Shown here: positions 32,801 to 40,428 of the stretch, piece after piece
Layout of the letters: the number at the start of each line of letters is the position of its first letter
Numbering within the stretch: the stretch's first letter is position 1
Assembly: GCA_038237895.1 (NCBI GenBank)
Contig: JBBRYE010000002.1
Location: forward strand, 1-64,000
Direction: 5' to 3'
DNA: 64,000 nt
Source of the DNA: Pseudopedobacter sp038237895
Lineage (GTDB): Bacteria > Bacteroidota > Bacteroidia > Sphingobacteriales > Sphingobacteriaceae
Notes under the pieces: generated by a model
Databases searched by the model: none
The model's input: only the letters and a program-made list of their open reading frames with translations
Told to the model about the DNA's origin: nothing
Position numbers and translations under genes: made by a program

Positions 32801-34895
32801 TGCTTTACAATTTAGTGGTGTAAATTTAGAAATAACAAATCCATCTTCAACCATTTCTGTAACAGGACCAGCAAATCATATTGCAGGGACAGTTTATAAA
32901 AATGTTAATAACACAGGGACTTATGTTTTGCCTATAGGTGATGAGCAATTTGGAAGAAATGGGGTTAGGAAATATGGAGAAATTACCATTACCAATAATG
33001 CCATATCAGCATCAACTGTTTATGCAGTCAAGTTTGATTCTTATTACACTGCTCCAGTTTCGCTTACAGTAGGTTCTGATGTTTATTCTTCCTTTATCAA
33101 TTCTGGGCAATGGTCTATTACTCCAACTAATTTTTCTACAACTGGTACTATAGATTTAGTTTTAAAAACTGATAATTACACCAATGGTAGGGCTACTACA
33201 GCAGATTATGTTTTAATGAGAAGAGCTAATACAAATACAAATGTAGTTACACCTTGGGTAATTGTACCTGGTGCAAATATTACTCAAACTGGTGGTACAA
33301 TAACAGTTACGGCAACTGGCTTAGCCCCATTTTCAACTAGTACCATGTTTTGTATTGGTTTAAAAGCTACAACCACTACATGGACAGGTGCTGCTGGTAC
33401 TGCAAATTGGAATACTGCTAGTAACTGGAGTAATGGAGTACCAACAGATCAAGTAAAGGCAATAATTGGAAATGTTACAACAGGTAGATTGTATCCAAAT
33501 AATGCACCAACATTTGGTAGTGCGGCTGCTGCAATTGAGATCGCATCAGGCTCAACCATTACATTACCTTCTAACTTTTATACACCAAATGGTATCGTCA
33601 ATAACGGAACAATTAACATCAGCGGAAGCGGAATATTTTATGGTTTTACTAGTGATGGCGCTAATTTTAGCACTGTTTCTGGAACTGGTACTTTAGTATT
33701 TGGAAGTGGTATAACTACTTTTGATTCTTATTACATGGGTCAAGTAGTAAATAATAGTATAGTAATTAATAATCCATCGGGTTTAACCCTAACAAGAACA
33801 ACAACCTTTGCAGGTAATGTTACTTTAACGAGTGGCGTTGTAACTATGGGTGCTAGTCAAACTTTCATCATGAATAACCCAAATGCAACAATTACTTCTA
33901 CTGCAACAAGTTATATTAACGGCTTACTGCAAAGAACAGTAAATAGTACAGGTAATTATACCTTCCCGGTTGGTATTGCATCTGTTTATGCACCTGCAAG
34001 CTTAACTTTAAGTGGATTATTGGGTACTACAACTATAACTACAAATTATTCTTCTGCTGTAATAAGTGGTAATCCAGCTTTAACAATCAGCGGACAAACA
34101 GTAAATACGGTATTAAATGGAAATAGCTGGTTTATAACTGCCAATATTACACCAACAGGGGGTAGTTATGGAGTTTCATTATCAGCACCAAAAGGCTCTT
34201 CTACAGCTAATAATTATTATGTTATCAAAAGAGCTGATAATAACTCTTTCTATGCATGGGCTAACTTAGGCACCAACGTAACTTCAACTGTAAATGCAGG
34301 TGTAGTTACTGCAACCGCCACAGGAATTACAGGTTTTTCTCAGTTTGGTATTGGTGAAGGCGTGGGTACATTACCTGTAAAATTGGTTAAGTTCTTGGCA
34401 GCTGCCGAGGCAAAAGCTGCTAAATTATATTGGGAAACAGCGAGCGAACTGAACAACGATAAATTTGAAATTGAGCGTAGCACTAACGGTACAGACTTTG
34501 TTAAAATTGGAGAAGTAAAAGGCAACGGAACTTCTCAAAAACTGAATACTTATAGCTTTAAAGATTTCGCTCCAATAAACGGAGTAAATTATTACAGATT
34601 AAAACAATTAGATTTTGACGGTAAATTTGAGTACAGTGAAATAAAGTTTGTAAACTTTGATATTAAAGAAACAACATTCAGCGTTTATCCAAATCCGGTT
34701 ACAGAATTCATCAACTTTAGCGAAGCGGTAAAATCTGTTGAGATATTTAATCTACAAGGTGCGAGGGTTTATCAGAAAACATCAACATCAACTAGCGTTA
34801 AAATTCCAACAGAAATAAACAATGGAGTTTATTTACTTAAAGCGATGTTAATTGATGGTTCATCAATATCTAAAAAAATAATCATTAATAAGTAA
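29865..34895 (+). CDS. Giant T9SS-secreted surface protein
   Basis: A 1676-residue exported protein. The N-terminal signal peptide (about 1-21) is followed by a beta-propeller-like region (about 25-480) with 'value of a measured track' repeats. Three modules then each open with a Trp/Asn-rich signature (W-G---W-N--NWS-G-P) near residues 486, 828 and 1172, carry long Thr/Ser/Asn/Gly-rich beta-strand repeats, and end in a PTGG-YDISF or similar strand. The last 70 residues (from about 1605, FSVYPNPV...GVYLLK...KKIIINK) are a type A C-terminal sorting domain for the type IX secretion system. It is probably a cell-surface or secreted adhesin-like protein. An operator-like palindrome precedes it and strong hairpins follow it. 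Confidence 0.88.
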   Translation: MKKLILLFLFTALVVTGANAQIGGGYDSAFNFGGGGSQVQTVTKTANGDNYFVATIIGKAFFAGQEIDGGAFGSFPLTKTIFGKTSSSGTQTLIKILPQGGSGFAINQNGELYFITTGSIYVATDYGNGVTNNAWGMYLVKLNNAGLGQFIKKINTGSDVEYGNSGLAIANVQGMQFTPDGNLFTTIDANNQTTAAAPGYVYPHRIIKFDSDGNEVWHNEFFSKALLTGFSKPDQFVSNDGRVSFGVVSTTNQFYFEGEEISSKMSNYVNSQYTVVISLKPDGTKNFFIPNTAGAVVLTGVNPNTGDLYINYSNGNVGVIPTNSPYTSLPNQYPVNTNGYYLFTGTLTFSNSGIYQGYKTLFFYDKLIATPTGFVGYEDGYANSPVDKGDYVFNSTTPFGILSYYDATFNFLKALKTPKIDKFYVSGDKIIITGSFKTNINVGNTTLIPSYYDTTFGTRFPSFASAKADIFIAQTDVNNITPPATNNWLGIDNNWNNTANWSTGIVPDATTLVKFNSAVANMPTTGTSPKALRVTIDANVIAQLPTDLVISNKLIINGTLQINHTGALNFTNYSATAIEGTGTLAFNGTSTPSVTAYSLVGYKDLSLSTNENIALTGIWKNITFTGTNAIISSFSGIEITNPAVNAISGQSATNFIEGKVTRAVNSNGVYIFPNRQSSFAPLEPTTLTLNNLTGVQKITVANDNGATNPNLNFATGTCTTQLGQYYWRITPDAIPTGGNYDISFQKSVFTNGVTDADRYVVLKRIANGSPWTFEGTKSASTQTGGTTSGQTVSNATVLAGLTGLTKFSDFTIGINSTAVPTNTSVVTSTWTGATNTAWNNTGNWSAGIPNATIDAVIPAGLTNYPAVYIATDNARSLNIASGINNMKLSHVLKLSNGLVNNSSIEIAGLVGYGGDFKAYDGGISGSGKLTFKKSGLITFISSGVFNNDIDIDLGNTINDYMTVLGKIGGNINVISGAVNALQFSGVNLEITNPSSTISVTGPANHIAGTVYKNVNNTGTYVLPIGDEQFGRNGVRKYGEITITNNAISASTVYAVKFDSYYTAPVSLTVGSDVYSSFINSGQWSITPTNFSTTGTIDLVLKTDNYTNGRATTADYVLMRRANTNTNVVTPWVIVPGANITQTGGTITVTATGLAPFSTSTMFCIGLKATTTTWTGAAGTANWNTASNWSNGVPTDQVKAIIGNVTTGRLYPNNAPTFGSAAAAIEIASGSTITLPSNFYTPNGIVNNGTINISGSGIFYGFTSDGANFSTVSGTGTLVFGSGITTFDSYYMGQVVNNSIVINNPSGLTLTRTTTFAGNVTLTSGVVTMGASQTFIMNNPNATITSTATSYINGLLQRTVNSTGNYTFPVGIASVYAPASLTLSGLLGTTTITTNYSSAVISGNPALTISGQTVNTVLNGNSWFITANITPTGGSYGVSLSAPKGSSTANNYYVIKRADNNSFYAWANLGTNVTSTVNAGVVTATATGITGFSQFGIGEGVGTLPVKLVKFLAAAEAKAAKLYWETASELNNDKFEIERSTNGTDFVKIGEVKGNGTSQKLNTYSFKDFAPINGVNYYRLKQLDFDGKFEYSEIKFVNFDIKETTFSVYPNPVTEFINFSEAVKSVEIFNLQGARVYQKTSTSTSVKIPTEINNGVYLLKAMLIDGSSISKKIIINK

Positions 34896-34910
34896 ATTCA
34901 CATTAAACAT

Positions 34911-34942
34911 AGACTTACGATTTTTTGAAAAATCGTAAGTCT
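34911..34942 (+). terminator. AGACTTACGA palindrome, downstream copy, acting as a terminator
   Basis: Thirteen-bp stem AGACTTACGATTT/AAATCGTAAGTCT (34911-34923 with 34930-34942), TTTGAA loop. The outer 10 bp equal the 29738-29769 hairpin. It follows the giant gene by 15 bp. Confidence 0.7.
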
Positions 34943-34979
34943 ATTAAAATTTAACTAAAATCTTTTTTGATTTGATGAA

Positions 34980-35012
34980 AGTCGTGGGTGTGGTGCCCAC
35001 GGCTTTTTTTTA
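34980..35012 (+). terminator. Second, strong terminator after the giant gene
   Basis: AGTCGTGGGT/GCCCACGGCT (34980-34989 with 34995-35004; two G-U pairs), GTGGT loop, then eight T. It separates the plus-strand unit from the convergent minus-strand gene ending at 35013. Confidence 0.85.
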
Positions 35013-35483
35013 TTAGTTTTTTATTGAATCCACTACTAATTCTTTATAACCAAAAGTTGCATCTATTTCTCTTTTAAATTCTAAATCAGTTAATTCTACT
35101 ATAATAATTTCTGCGGTTGTATATACTTTGCATCCATCTAATAAATGTCCACCATAGGTTGTTCCTTTTTCATTTGCAATAGAAATATGCATATGAGAGC
35201 CGTTTGTACTTAACACTCCTGTTAAAGATGTTATTTCAAAATGCCCATTCAACAATTTACCTTCCGGTTGATTGGCATATCTGATATTCGAATCGGTTAA
35301 ACTACCAACAACAGTAACAATTGCTGCAGCCTTTATTTTATGATCAGTCAAAAATTTTTCTATTCCCACCTTTAGGTCTTCACCCGGTTTTAATCGGAAA
35401 GCATATGATTTAGATGCTGATGGTTGTGCCATTGTATAAGTAGATAATAAGCAGATTAATAAACCTAAAATAATTTTTTTCAT
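35013..35483 (-). CDS. Secreted PPC-domain (DUF296) protein
   Basis: The PPC/DUF296 fold is a trimeric all-beta domain, found fused to AT-hooks in plants and alone in bacteria. Here a Sec signal peptide (MKKIILGLLICLLSTYTMAQ) comes first, then YAFRLKPGEDLKVGIEKFLTDHKIKAAAIVTVVGSLTDSNIRYAN, the family core, with the metal-site-like histidines in GSHMHISIAN and in GGHLLDG. I chose the ATG at 35483 because it gives a normal signal peptide; an upstream in-frame ATG at 35507 would add eight residues. Function is not established for secreted forms. Confidence 0.8.
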   Translation of the reverse strand: MKKIILGLLICLLSTYTMAQPSASKSYAFRLKPGEDLKVGIEKFLTDHKIKAAAIVTVVGSLTDSNIRYANQPEGKLLNGHFEITSLTGVLSTNGSHMHISIANEKGTTYGGHLLDGCKVYTTAEIIIVELTDLEFKREIDATFGYKELVVDSIKN

Positions 35484-35521
35484 TGCAGAAGTATATCCCT
35501 TAATCATAATTCGTTAAACAA

Positions 35522-35554
35522 AAAAGGTTCAATTTTTAAACAATCGAACCTTTT
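35522..35554 (-). terminator. Terminator of gcvP
   Basis: On the minus strand, AAAAGGTTC/GAACCTTTT (arms 35546-35554 and 35522-35530), 15-nt loop, then further T. It begins 24 bp after the gcvP stop. Confidence 0.7.
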
Positions 35555-35577
35555 AAAATTTTAATTAAACTGTATTT

Positions 35578-38463
35578 TTAAACCAATACCTCAAACTCAT
35601 ATTCCTCAATTGGTGGGCAAGTACAAATTAAGGTTCTATCTCCAAAAGTGTCGTTCACTCTGCCAACTGATGGCCAAAATTTATTTAACGCAACATAAGG
35701 TAGTGGAAAACCTGCTTTTTGACGAGTATAAGGTTTATTCCAATCGTTTCCAGTTATAACAGCTGCTGTATGAGGCGCATTTTTTAGAGGATTATTATCT
35801 TTGTCTAATAAACCAGACTCAACATCTGAAATTTCATTTCTTATCGCAATCATCGCATCACAAAAACGATCTAATTCGTGTTTAGGTTCAGATTCTGTGG
35901 GCTCAACCATTACAGTTCCTGCAACAGGGAATGAAACCGTAGGAGCGTGGAAACCATAATCCATCAAGCGTTTTGCAATATCAGTAACTTCAATTCCAAA
36001 ATTCTTAAAACTTCTACAATCCAAAATCATTTCATGTGCACAACGCCCGTTAGCGCCAGAATATAGTACTGGATAATGTTCTTCTAATTTTGCTTTGATA
36101 TAATTGGCATTTAAAATCGCAATTTTTGTAGCATTTGTTAATCCTTTTTCTCCCATCATGGCGATGTATGCATGAGAAATTAAAAGGATAGAAGCAGAAC
36201 CCCAAGGGGCTGCAGAAACTGCTGAAATAGATTTTTCGTTACCCATATCCACCACAGAATGCCCTGGTAAATAAGGCACTAAGTGTGCTGCAACACCAAT
36301 AGGGCCCATACCTGGTCCGCCGCCACCATGCGGAATACAAAACGTTTTATGTAAGTTTAAATGGCAAACATCCGCACCAATATTTGCCGGAGAAGTTAAA
36401 CCAACCTGAGCATTCATATTTGCACCATCCATATAAACTTGTCCGCCGTGTTTATGAATAATGTCACATATTTCGATGATAGATTCCTCAAAAACACCAT
36501 GAGTAGAAGGGTAAGTTACCATTAGGCAACTTAAATTTGCAGAATGTTCTTCGGCTTTTGCCCTTAAATCTTCCACATCAATATTTCCTTTTTCATCACA
36601 TTTGGTTACCACAATCTTCATCCCAGCCATAGATGCAGAGGCAGGGTTTGTTCCATGTGCTGATGAAGGTATTAAAGCAATATTTCTATGTGTATCACCT
36701 CTATCTAAGTGATAAGCCCTAATTACCATCAATCCTGTATATTCTCCTTGGGCACCAGCGTTTGGCTGTAAACTCATAGCTGCAAAACCTGTAATTTCGC
36801 TTAACCAATCATTTAACTCGGCCATTATTTGCATGTAGCCGCCAGTTTGATGTACAGGGGCAAAAGGATGTAAGTTTCCAAACTCTGGCCAGGTAACCGG
36901 AATCATTTCTGTTGTTGCATTCAATTTCATGGTGCAAGAACCTAATGCAATCATAGAATGGCAAAGTGATAAATCTTTTGCTTCTAATGATTTAATGTAA
37001 CGCAACATTTCATGCTCTGAATGGTGCTTATTGAAAACAGGATGTTTTAAAAATGCTGATTTTCTTTGCAATTCTTCTGGAATCACACTTGTTATATTCG
37101 TTTTTAGAGAATCTAAATCAATATCATTTACATTGATGCCTTTAATGCGGGCAAAAACCTTAACAATGGTTTCAATATCTTCTAAACGAGTGGTTTCATC
37201 TAATGCAATGGTGATGATTTCTCCCTCGTAATTAAAATTCAACTCATTATTTAAAGCTTCGGAATGAATTGGATTTACCAAACCACCAACATTAAATTTA
37301 ACGGTGTCAAAATAAGCAGTGTTTAATTGCTCAAAACCTAATTCGGCTAAAGCCTTGGATAATAAAATGGCTAAACCGTGAATTCTTTCTGCAATAGATT
37401 TTATACCTTTTGGCCCATGATAAGTAGCATACATACCGGCCATTATTGCCAATAAAGCTTGCGCAGTACAAATATTTGATGTTGCCTTATCTCTACGGAT
37501 GTGTTGTTCTCTGGTTTGCAAAGCCATACGTAAAGCATAATTTTCGTGAGCATCAATGGTTACACCGATGATTCTTCCCGGCATACTGCGTTTGTATTCT
37601 TCTTTTGTAGCAAAAAATGCTGCATGAGGTCCACCAAAGCCCATCGGAATGCCAAAACGTTGTGTTGTACCTACCACAATATCAGCTCCCCATTCTCCTG
37701 GAGGAGTTAAAAGTGCCAAACTCATTAAATCTGCAGCAACCGTAAGTTTGATGTTTTTTTGATGTGCAGCATCGGCGAAAGCCTTATAGTTATAAATTTC
37801 ACCTAGCCCAGCAGGGTACTGAATCAAAGCACCAAACATGTCATCGGTTAATTCTACGGTTTGGTGATTACCAATAATTAATTTAATCCCATAAGGTTGT
37901 GCCCTGGTTTTTAAAATATCTATAGTTTGAGGGAAAACCTCTTCGGAAATAAAGTAAGATTTAGCCTCGGTCTTTTTACGCAGACTGTATTGCATAAACA
38001 TCGCTTCGGCGGCAGCGGTTCCTTCATCTAAAAGAGAAGCGTTTGCAATTTGCATTCCTGTTAAATCCAACACCATGGTTTGGAAATTTAACAATGCTTG
38101 TAAACGGCCTTGCGCAATTTCGGCCTGATATGGTGTGTATTGCGTATACCACCCTGGGTTTTCTAAAATATTACGCTGAATTACTCCCGGAACAATTACA
38201 TTGTAATATCCCTTGCCAATGTAAGATTTAAAGACTTTATTTTTTGAAGCTGTAACACGTAAATCATTTAAATATTCAAACTCGCTTTTTGCAACTGGCA
38301 AATCCATCGGTTTTTTAAGTCGAATGTTTTCTGGTACTGTTTGATTTATTAATTCATCAACAGAATCTACACCAATTGTTTTTAACATAGCTTGTGTATC
38401 TTGCTCATTTGGAGCGATATGCCTATGTTCAAATTGTTCTTTGTAATCTACGTTCAACTTCAT
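35578..38463 (-). CDS. gcvP: Glycine dehydrogenase (decarboxylating), P-protein
   Basis: PLP enzyme of the glycine cleavage system: decarboxylates glycine and passes the aminomethyl group to the lipoyl H-protein. The 961-residue single-chain form contains both halves. The PLP Lys706 lies in LNLHKTFCIPHGGGGPG. The N-terminal half begins RHIAPNEQDTQAMLKTIGVDS, and the C-terminal half has the glycine-rich loops QPNAGAQGEYTGL and SSAHGTNPASASMAGM. No gcvT or gcvH is adjacent, which is common in Bacteroidota. A TACTTTTG -7-like element lies on its strand at 38537-38530. Confidence 0.98.
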   Translation of the reverse strand: MKLNVDYKEQFEHRHIAPNEQDTQAMLKTIGVDSVDELINQTVPENIRLKKPMDLPVAKSEFEYLNDLRVTASKNKVFKSYIGKGYYNVIVPGVIQRNILENPGWYTQYTPYQAEIAQGRLQALLNFQTMVLDLTGMQIANASLLDEGTAAAEAMFMQYSLRKKTEAKSYFISEEVFPQTIDILKTRAQPYGIKLIIGNHQTVELTDDMFGALIQYPAGLGEIYNYKAFADAAHQKNIKLTVAADLMSLALLTPPGEWGADIVVGTTQRFGIPMGFGGPHAAFFATKEEYKRSMPGRIIGVTIDAHENYALRMALQTREQHIRRDKATSNICTAQALLAIMAGMYATYHGPKGIKSIAERIHGLAILLSKALAELGFEQLNTAYFDTVKFNVGGLVNPIHSEALNNELNFNYEGEIITIALDETTRLEDIETIVKVFARIKGINVNDIDLDSLKTNITSVIPEELQRKSAFLKHPVFNKHHSEHEMLRYIKSLEAKDLSLCHSMIALGSCTMKLNATTEMIPVTWPEFGNLHPFAPVHQTGGYMQIMAELNDWLSEITGFAAMSLQPNAGAQGEYTGLMVIRAYHLDRGDTHRNIALIPSSAHGTNPASASMAGMKIVVTKCDEKGNIDVEDLRAKAEEHSANLSCLMVTYPSTHGVFEESIIEICDIIHKHGGQVYMDGANMNAQVGLTSPANIGADVCHLNLHKTFCIPHGGGGPGMGPIGVAAHLVPYLPGHSVVDMGNEKSISAVSAAPWGSASILLISHAYIAMMGEKGLTNATKIAILNANYIKAKLEEHYPVLYSGANGRCAHEMILDCRSFKNFGIEVTDIAKRLMDYGFHAPTVSFPVAGTVMVEPTESEPKHELDRFCDAMIAIRNEISDVESGLLDKDNNPLKNAPHTAAVITGNDWNKPYTRQKAGFPLPYVALNKFWPSVGRVNDTFGDRTLICTCPPIEEYEFEVLV

Positions 38464-38529
38464 TTGAGAAAGTATTTTAATCTTTTAAAAGAATCTAAAG
38501 TTTCATTAATGTGAAGAATAATGAAACGG

Positions 38530-38537
38530 CAAAAGTA
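38530..38537 (-). promoter_or_regulatory. -7 element of gcvP
   Basis: TACTTTTG on the minus strand matches TAnnTTTG and lies 67 bp before the gcvP ATG. No TTG is found at the ideal -33 distance. A glycine riboswitch was considered for this leader but no GG-rich aptamer core was recognised. Confidence 0.45.
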
Positions 38538-38608
38538 GGAAATTTTAAACTTTTGTTATTATAAAACAACAGTATTATTGTAAAGTTTTTAAAGATGATC
38601 AACTATTT

Positions 38609-38732
38609 TGGGCAATCCCTTTTTCCGGTGCAAAACCCTTTTCACAGGTCGGGCTGTTTTGGGGTTCCGTAATTTTTTTGGTGTAAAATGGCACCAAAAA
38701 AATGTACCAAGCCCTACACATCCCTATTGCTA
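38609..38732. repeat. Degenerate intergenic repeat with CACCAAAAAAA hairpin
   Basis: The 334-bp gap 38464-38797 holds GGGCAATCCC, ACAGGTCGGGCTGTTTTGGGG and a perfect 11-bp stem TTTTTTTGGTG/CACCAAAAAAA (38673-38683 with 38692-38702). The GC-richer patch stands out from its A/T-rich surroundings and resembles relics of the repeat family noted elsewhere in the window. No gene was found in the gap. Confidence 0.45.
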
Positions 38733-38797
38733 AAAACCTATCATCTCATACTCTATTTTGAATGTAATTCTTTAATTTCATTTTTTAATTTTGATGC

Positions 38798-39586
38798 ATG
38801 CTTAAGCACACATTCGTAATTCCTGTTTATAAAGAATCACTATATTTAGAAACTTGTATTCAAAATTTACTTAAACAAACTGCAAAAAGCGAAATCATAT
38901 TAACTACGTCTACTCCAACCACTTTCTCTATTGAATTGGCTAAAAAATATCAATTGCCTTATATTATTAATCATCAAGAAAATAAATCTATAGCAAACGA
39001 CTGGAATTTTGCTTTAACACAAGCGAAAACACAATATGTAACTATTGCTCACCAGGACGATGTTTACGATGAAAATTATACTAAGGAGTTTTTAATCCAA
39101 TTAGAAAAACATCCAAATACATTAATCGCTTTTTCGGATTATAGTGATATTATAAATGGAAAGATTATTAGAAGTTCGTTAAATAAATTTGTAAAGCATG
39201 GTTTGCTTTTCCCTTTTAAAATTAAATCTTCCTATAAAAATAAATTTGTTAAAAAATTAATTCTGAATTTTGGTAGTTCTATTTGTTGTCCAACGGTAAC
39301 TTATAACAAAAAAACTCTTGTTAACTTTAAGTTTAGTGAAAGTTATTTAGTGGCTTTAGATTGGCTTGCTTGGTTAGAGATTGCGAATAAAGAAGGCGAA
39401 TTTTTATACATAAATAAAGATTTGGTAAAACACAGAATTCATCAAGAATCTGAAACTACTGCTCAGCTAAATAACGGTAAAAGATTACTAGAAGAACAAG
39501 CAATTTTAAAACAAATTTGGGGTAATTTTTTAGGTAATATTATTTCTAAAATTTATGCTTTTGGCCATAAAGGAAATAAAATTTAG
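38798..39586 (+). CDS. Glycosyltransferase family 2
   Basis: Transfers a sugar from a nucleotide-sugar donor; acceptor unknown. The GT-A fold starts HTFVIPVYKESLYLETCIQNLLKQT. The nucleotide-binding Asp region and the DxD-equivalent HQDDVYD (around residue 88) are present, and a second motif, ALDWLAWLEIA, lies near 190. The 262-residue length is normal for soluble GT2 enzymes. It probably belongs to a surface polysaccharide or glycoprotein pathway, with the methyltransferase 106 bp downstream. Confidence 0.88.
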   Translation: MLKHTFVIPVYKESLYLETCIQNLLKQTAKSEIILTTSTPTTFSIELAKKYQLPYIINHQENKSIANDWNFALTQAKTQYVTIAHQDDVYDENYTKEFLIQLEKHPNTLIAFSDYSDIINGKIIRSSLNKFVKHGLLFPFKIKSSYKNKFVKKLILNFGSSICCPTVTYNKKTLVNFKFSESYLVALDWLAWLEIANKEGEFLYINKDLVKHRIHQESETTAQLNNGKRLLEEQAILKQIWGNFLGNIISKIYAFGHKGNKI

Positions 39587-39692
39587 CTTATTAAACCTTT
39601 AATTAAAAACTAATAATTTTTAGTAATATTTAGAATTTCAATTGTATTTTTAAGCATTATATTATCAAATTAGCTATTAACGTTAAAATTTA

Positions 39693-40400
39693 ATGCAAAG
39701 ACTTAATTATACCCCAACAGAAAGAATAATAGTTAATAAAACTGTAGACAGATTAAATTATATATTAAGTAAGTGCTTAAATAAGGTTGTTTTAGATTTA
39801 GGTTGTTTTGATGAAACTGCAACTATTAAAGAAAATTCGGGAAATTATTTATTTGAAGAAATATCTAAAGTATCTTCTATACATATCGGGATAGATAATT
39901 CATCACTTTTACCTGTAGAGGGAATAAAATTTGGAGAAAAAGCCGAAATACTTTTTGGCAGCGTTTATGATTTAGATAAAATACCCGCTTTAGCAAATTA
40001 TAATTTTGATGTTATTGTTGCTGGCGAATTGATAGAGCATTTGCCTGATACTTTACGGTTTTTAAATGATATGAAAAGGCTGTATCCTGGTAAAAAGTTA
40101 ATTTGTTCTACCCCTAATACAACTTCACTTTCTAATATTTTACTTTCTGTATTTAATCGTGAATCTTGCCATATAGACCATTTACAAGTTTATTCTTTTA
40201 AAACTTTAACTACTTTATGCCGACTTGCGGGTTTTAAAAATTGGGCTATTTTACCCTATCATGTAAGGTATACAGAAATGATAATGGCCGCTAAACAACC
40301 TCAAAAAACAATTGTAAAAGCTTCTGAAAGCGTTATAAATGGTTTAGAAAATTTTTTCCCCATGATGGCTGGAGGTTATATTTTAGAAATTGAACTTTAA
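39693..40400 (+). CDS. SAM-dependent methyltransferase, class I
   Basis: Likely methylates a glycan or small molecule. The SAM-binding motif I is seen as KVVLDLGCFDET (residues about 29-40), motif II region as HIGIDNS, and motif III/IV as FDVIVAGELIEHLPD (around 106-120). The C-terminal part carries LICSTPNTTSLSN, frequent in methyltransferases of sugar pathways (type 11/23). Length 235. The acceptor cannot be read from sequence; context of glycosyltransferases on both sides suggests a polysaccharide role. Confidence 0.8.
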   Translation: MQRLNYTPTERIIVNKTVDRLNYILSKCLNKVVLDLGCFDETATIKENSGNYLFEEISKVSSIHIGIDNSSLLPVEGIKFGEKAEILFGSVYDLDKIPALANYNFDVIVAGELIEHLPDTLRFLNDMKRLYPGKKLICSTPNTTSLSNILLSVFNRESCHIDHLQVYSFKTLTTLCRLAGFKNWAILPYHVRYTEMIMAAKQPQKTIVKASESVINGLENFFPMMAGGYILEIEL

Positions 40401-40428
40401 ATATTTTTGAGTTCACAATGTTAAATTA

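Noticed and set aside
31320..33450. CRISPR-like or tandem DNA repeat in the giant gene
   Set aside because: The repeat units are protein modules of about 1 kb that are much diverged at DNA level; no short direct repeats with spacers are present anywhere in the window.
38464..38529. Glycine riboswitch upstream of gcvP
   Set aside because: The leader is short and A/T-rich, and I could not find the conserved GG-rich aptamer cores; a covariance-model search would settle it.
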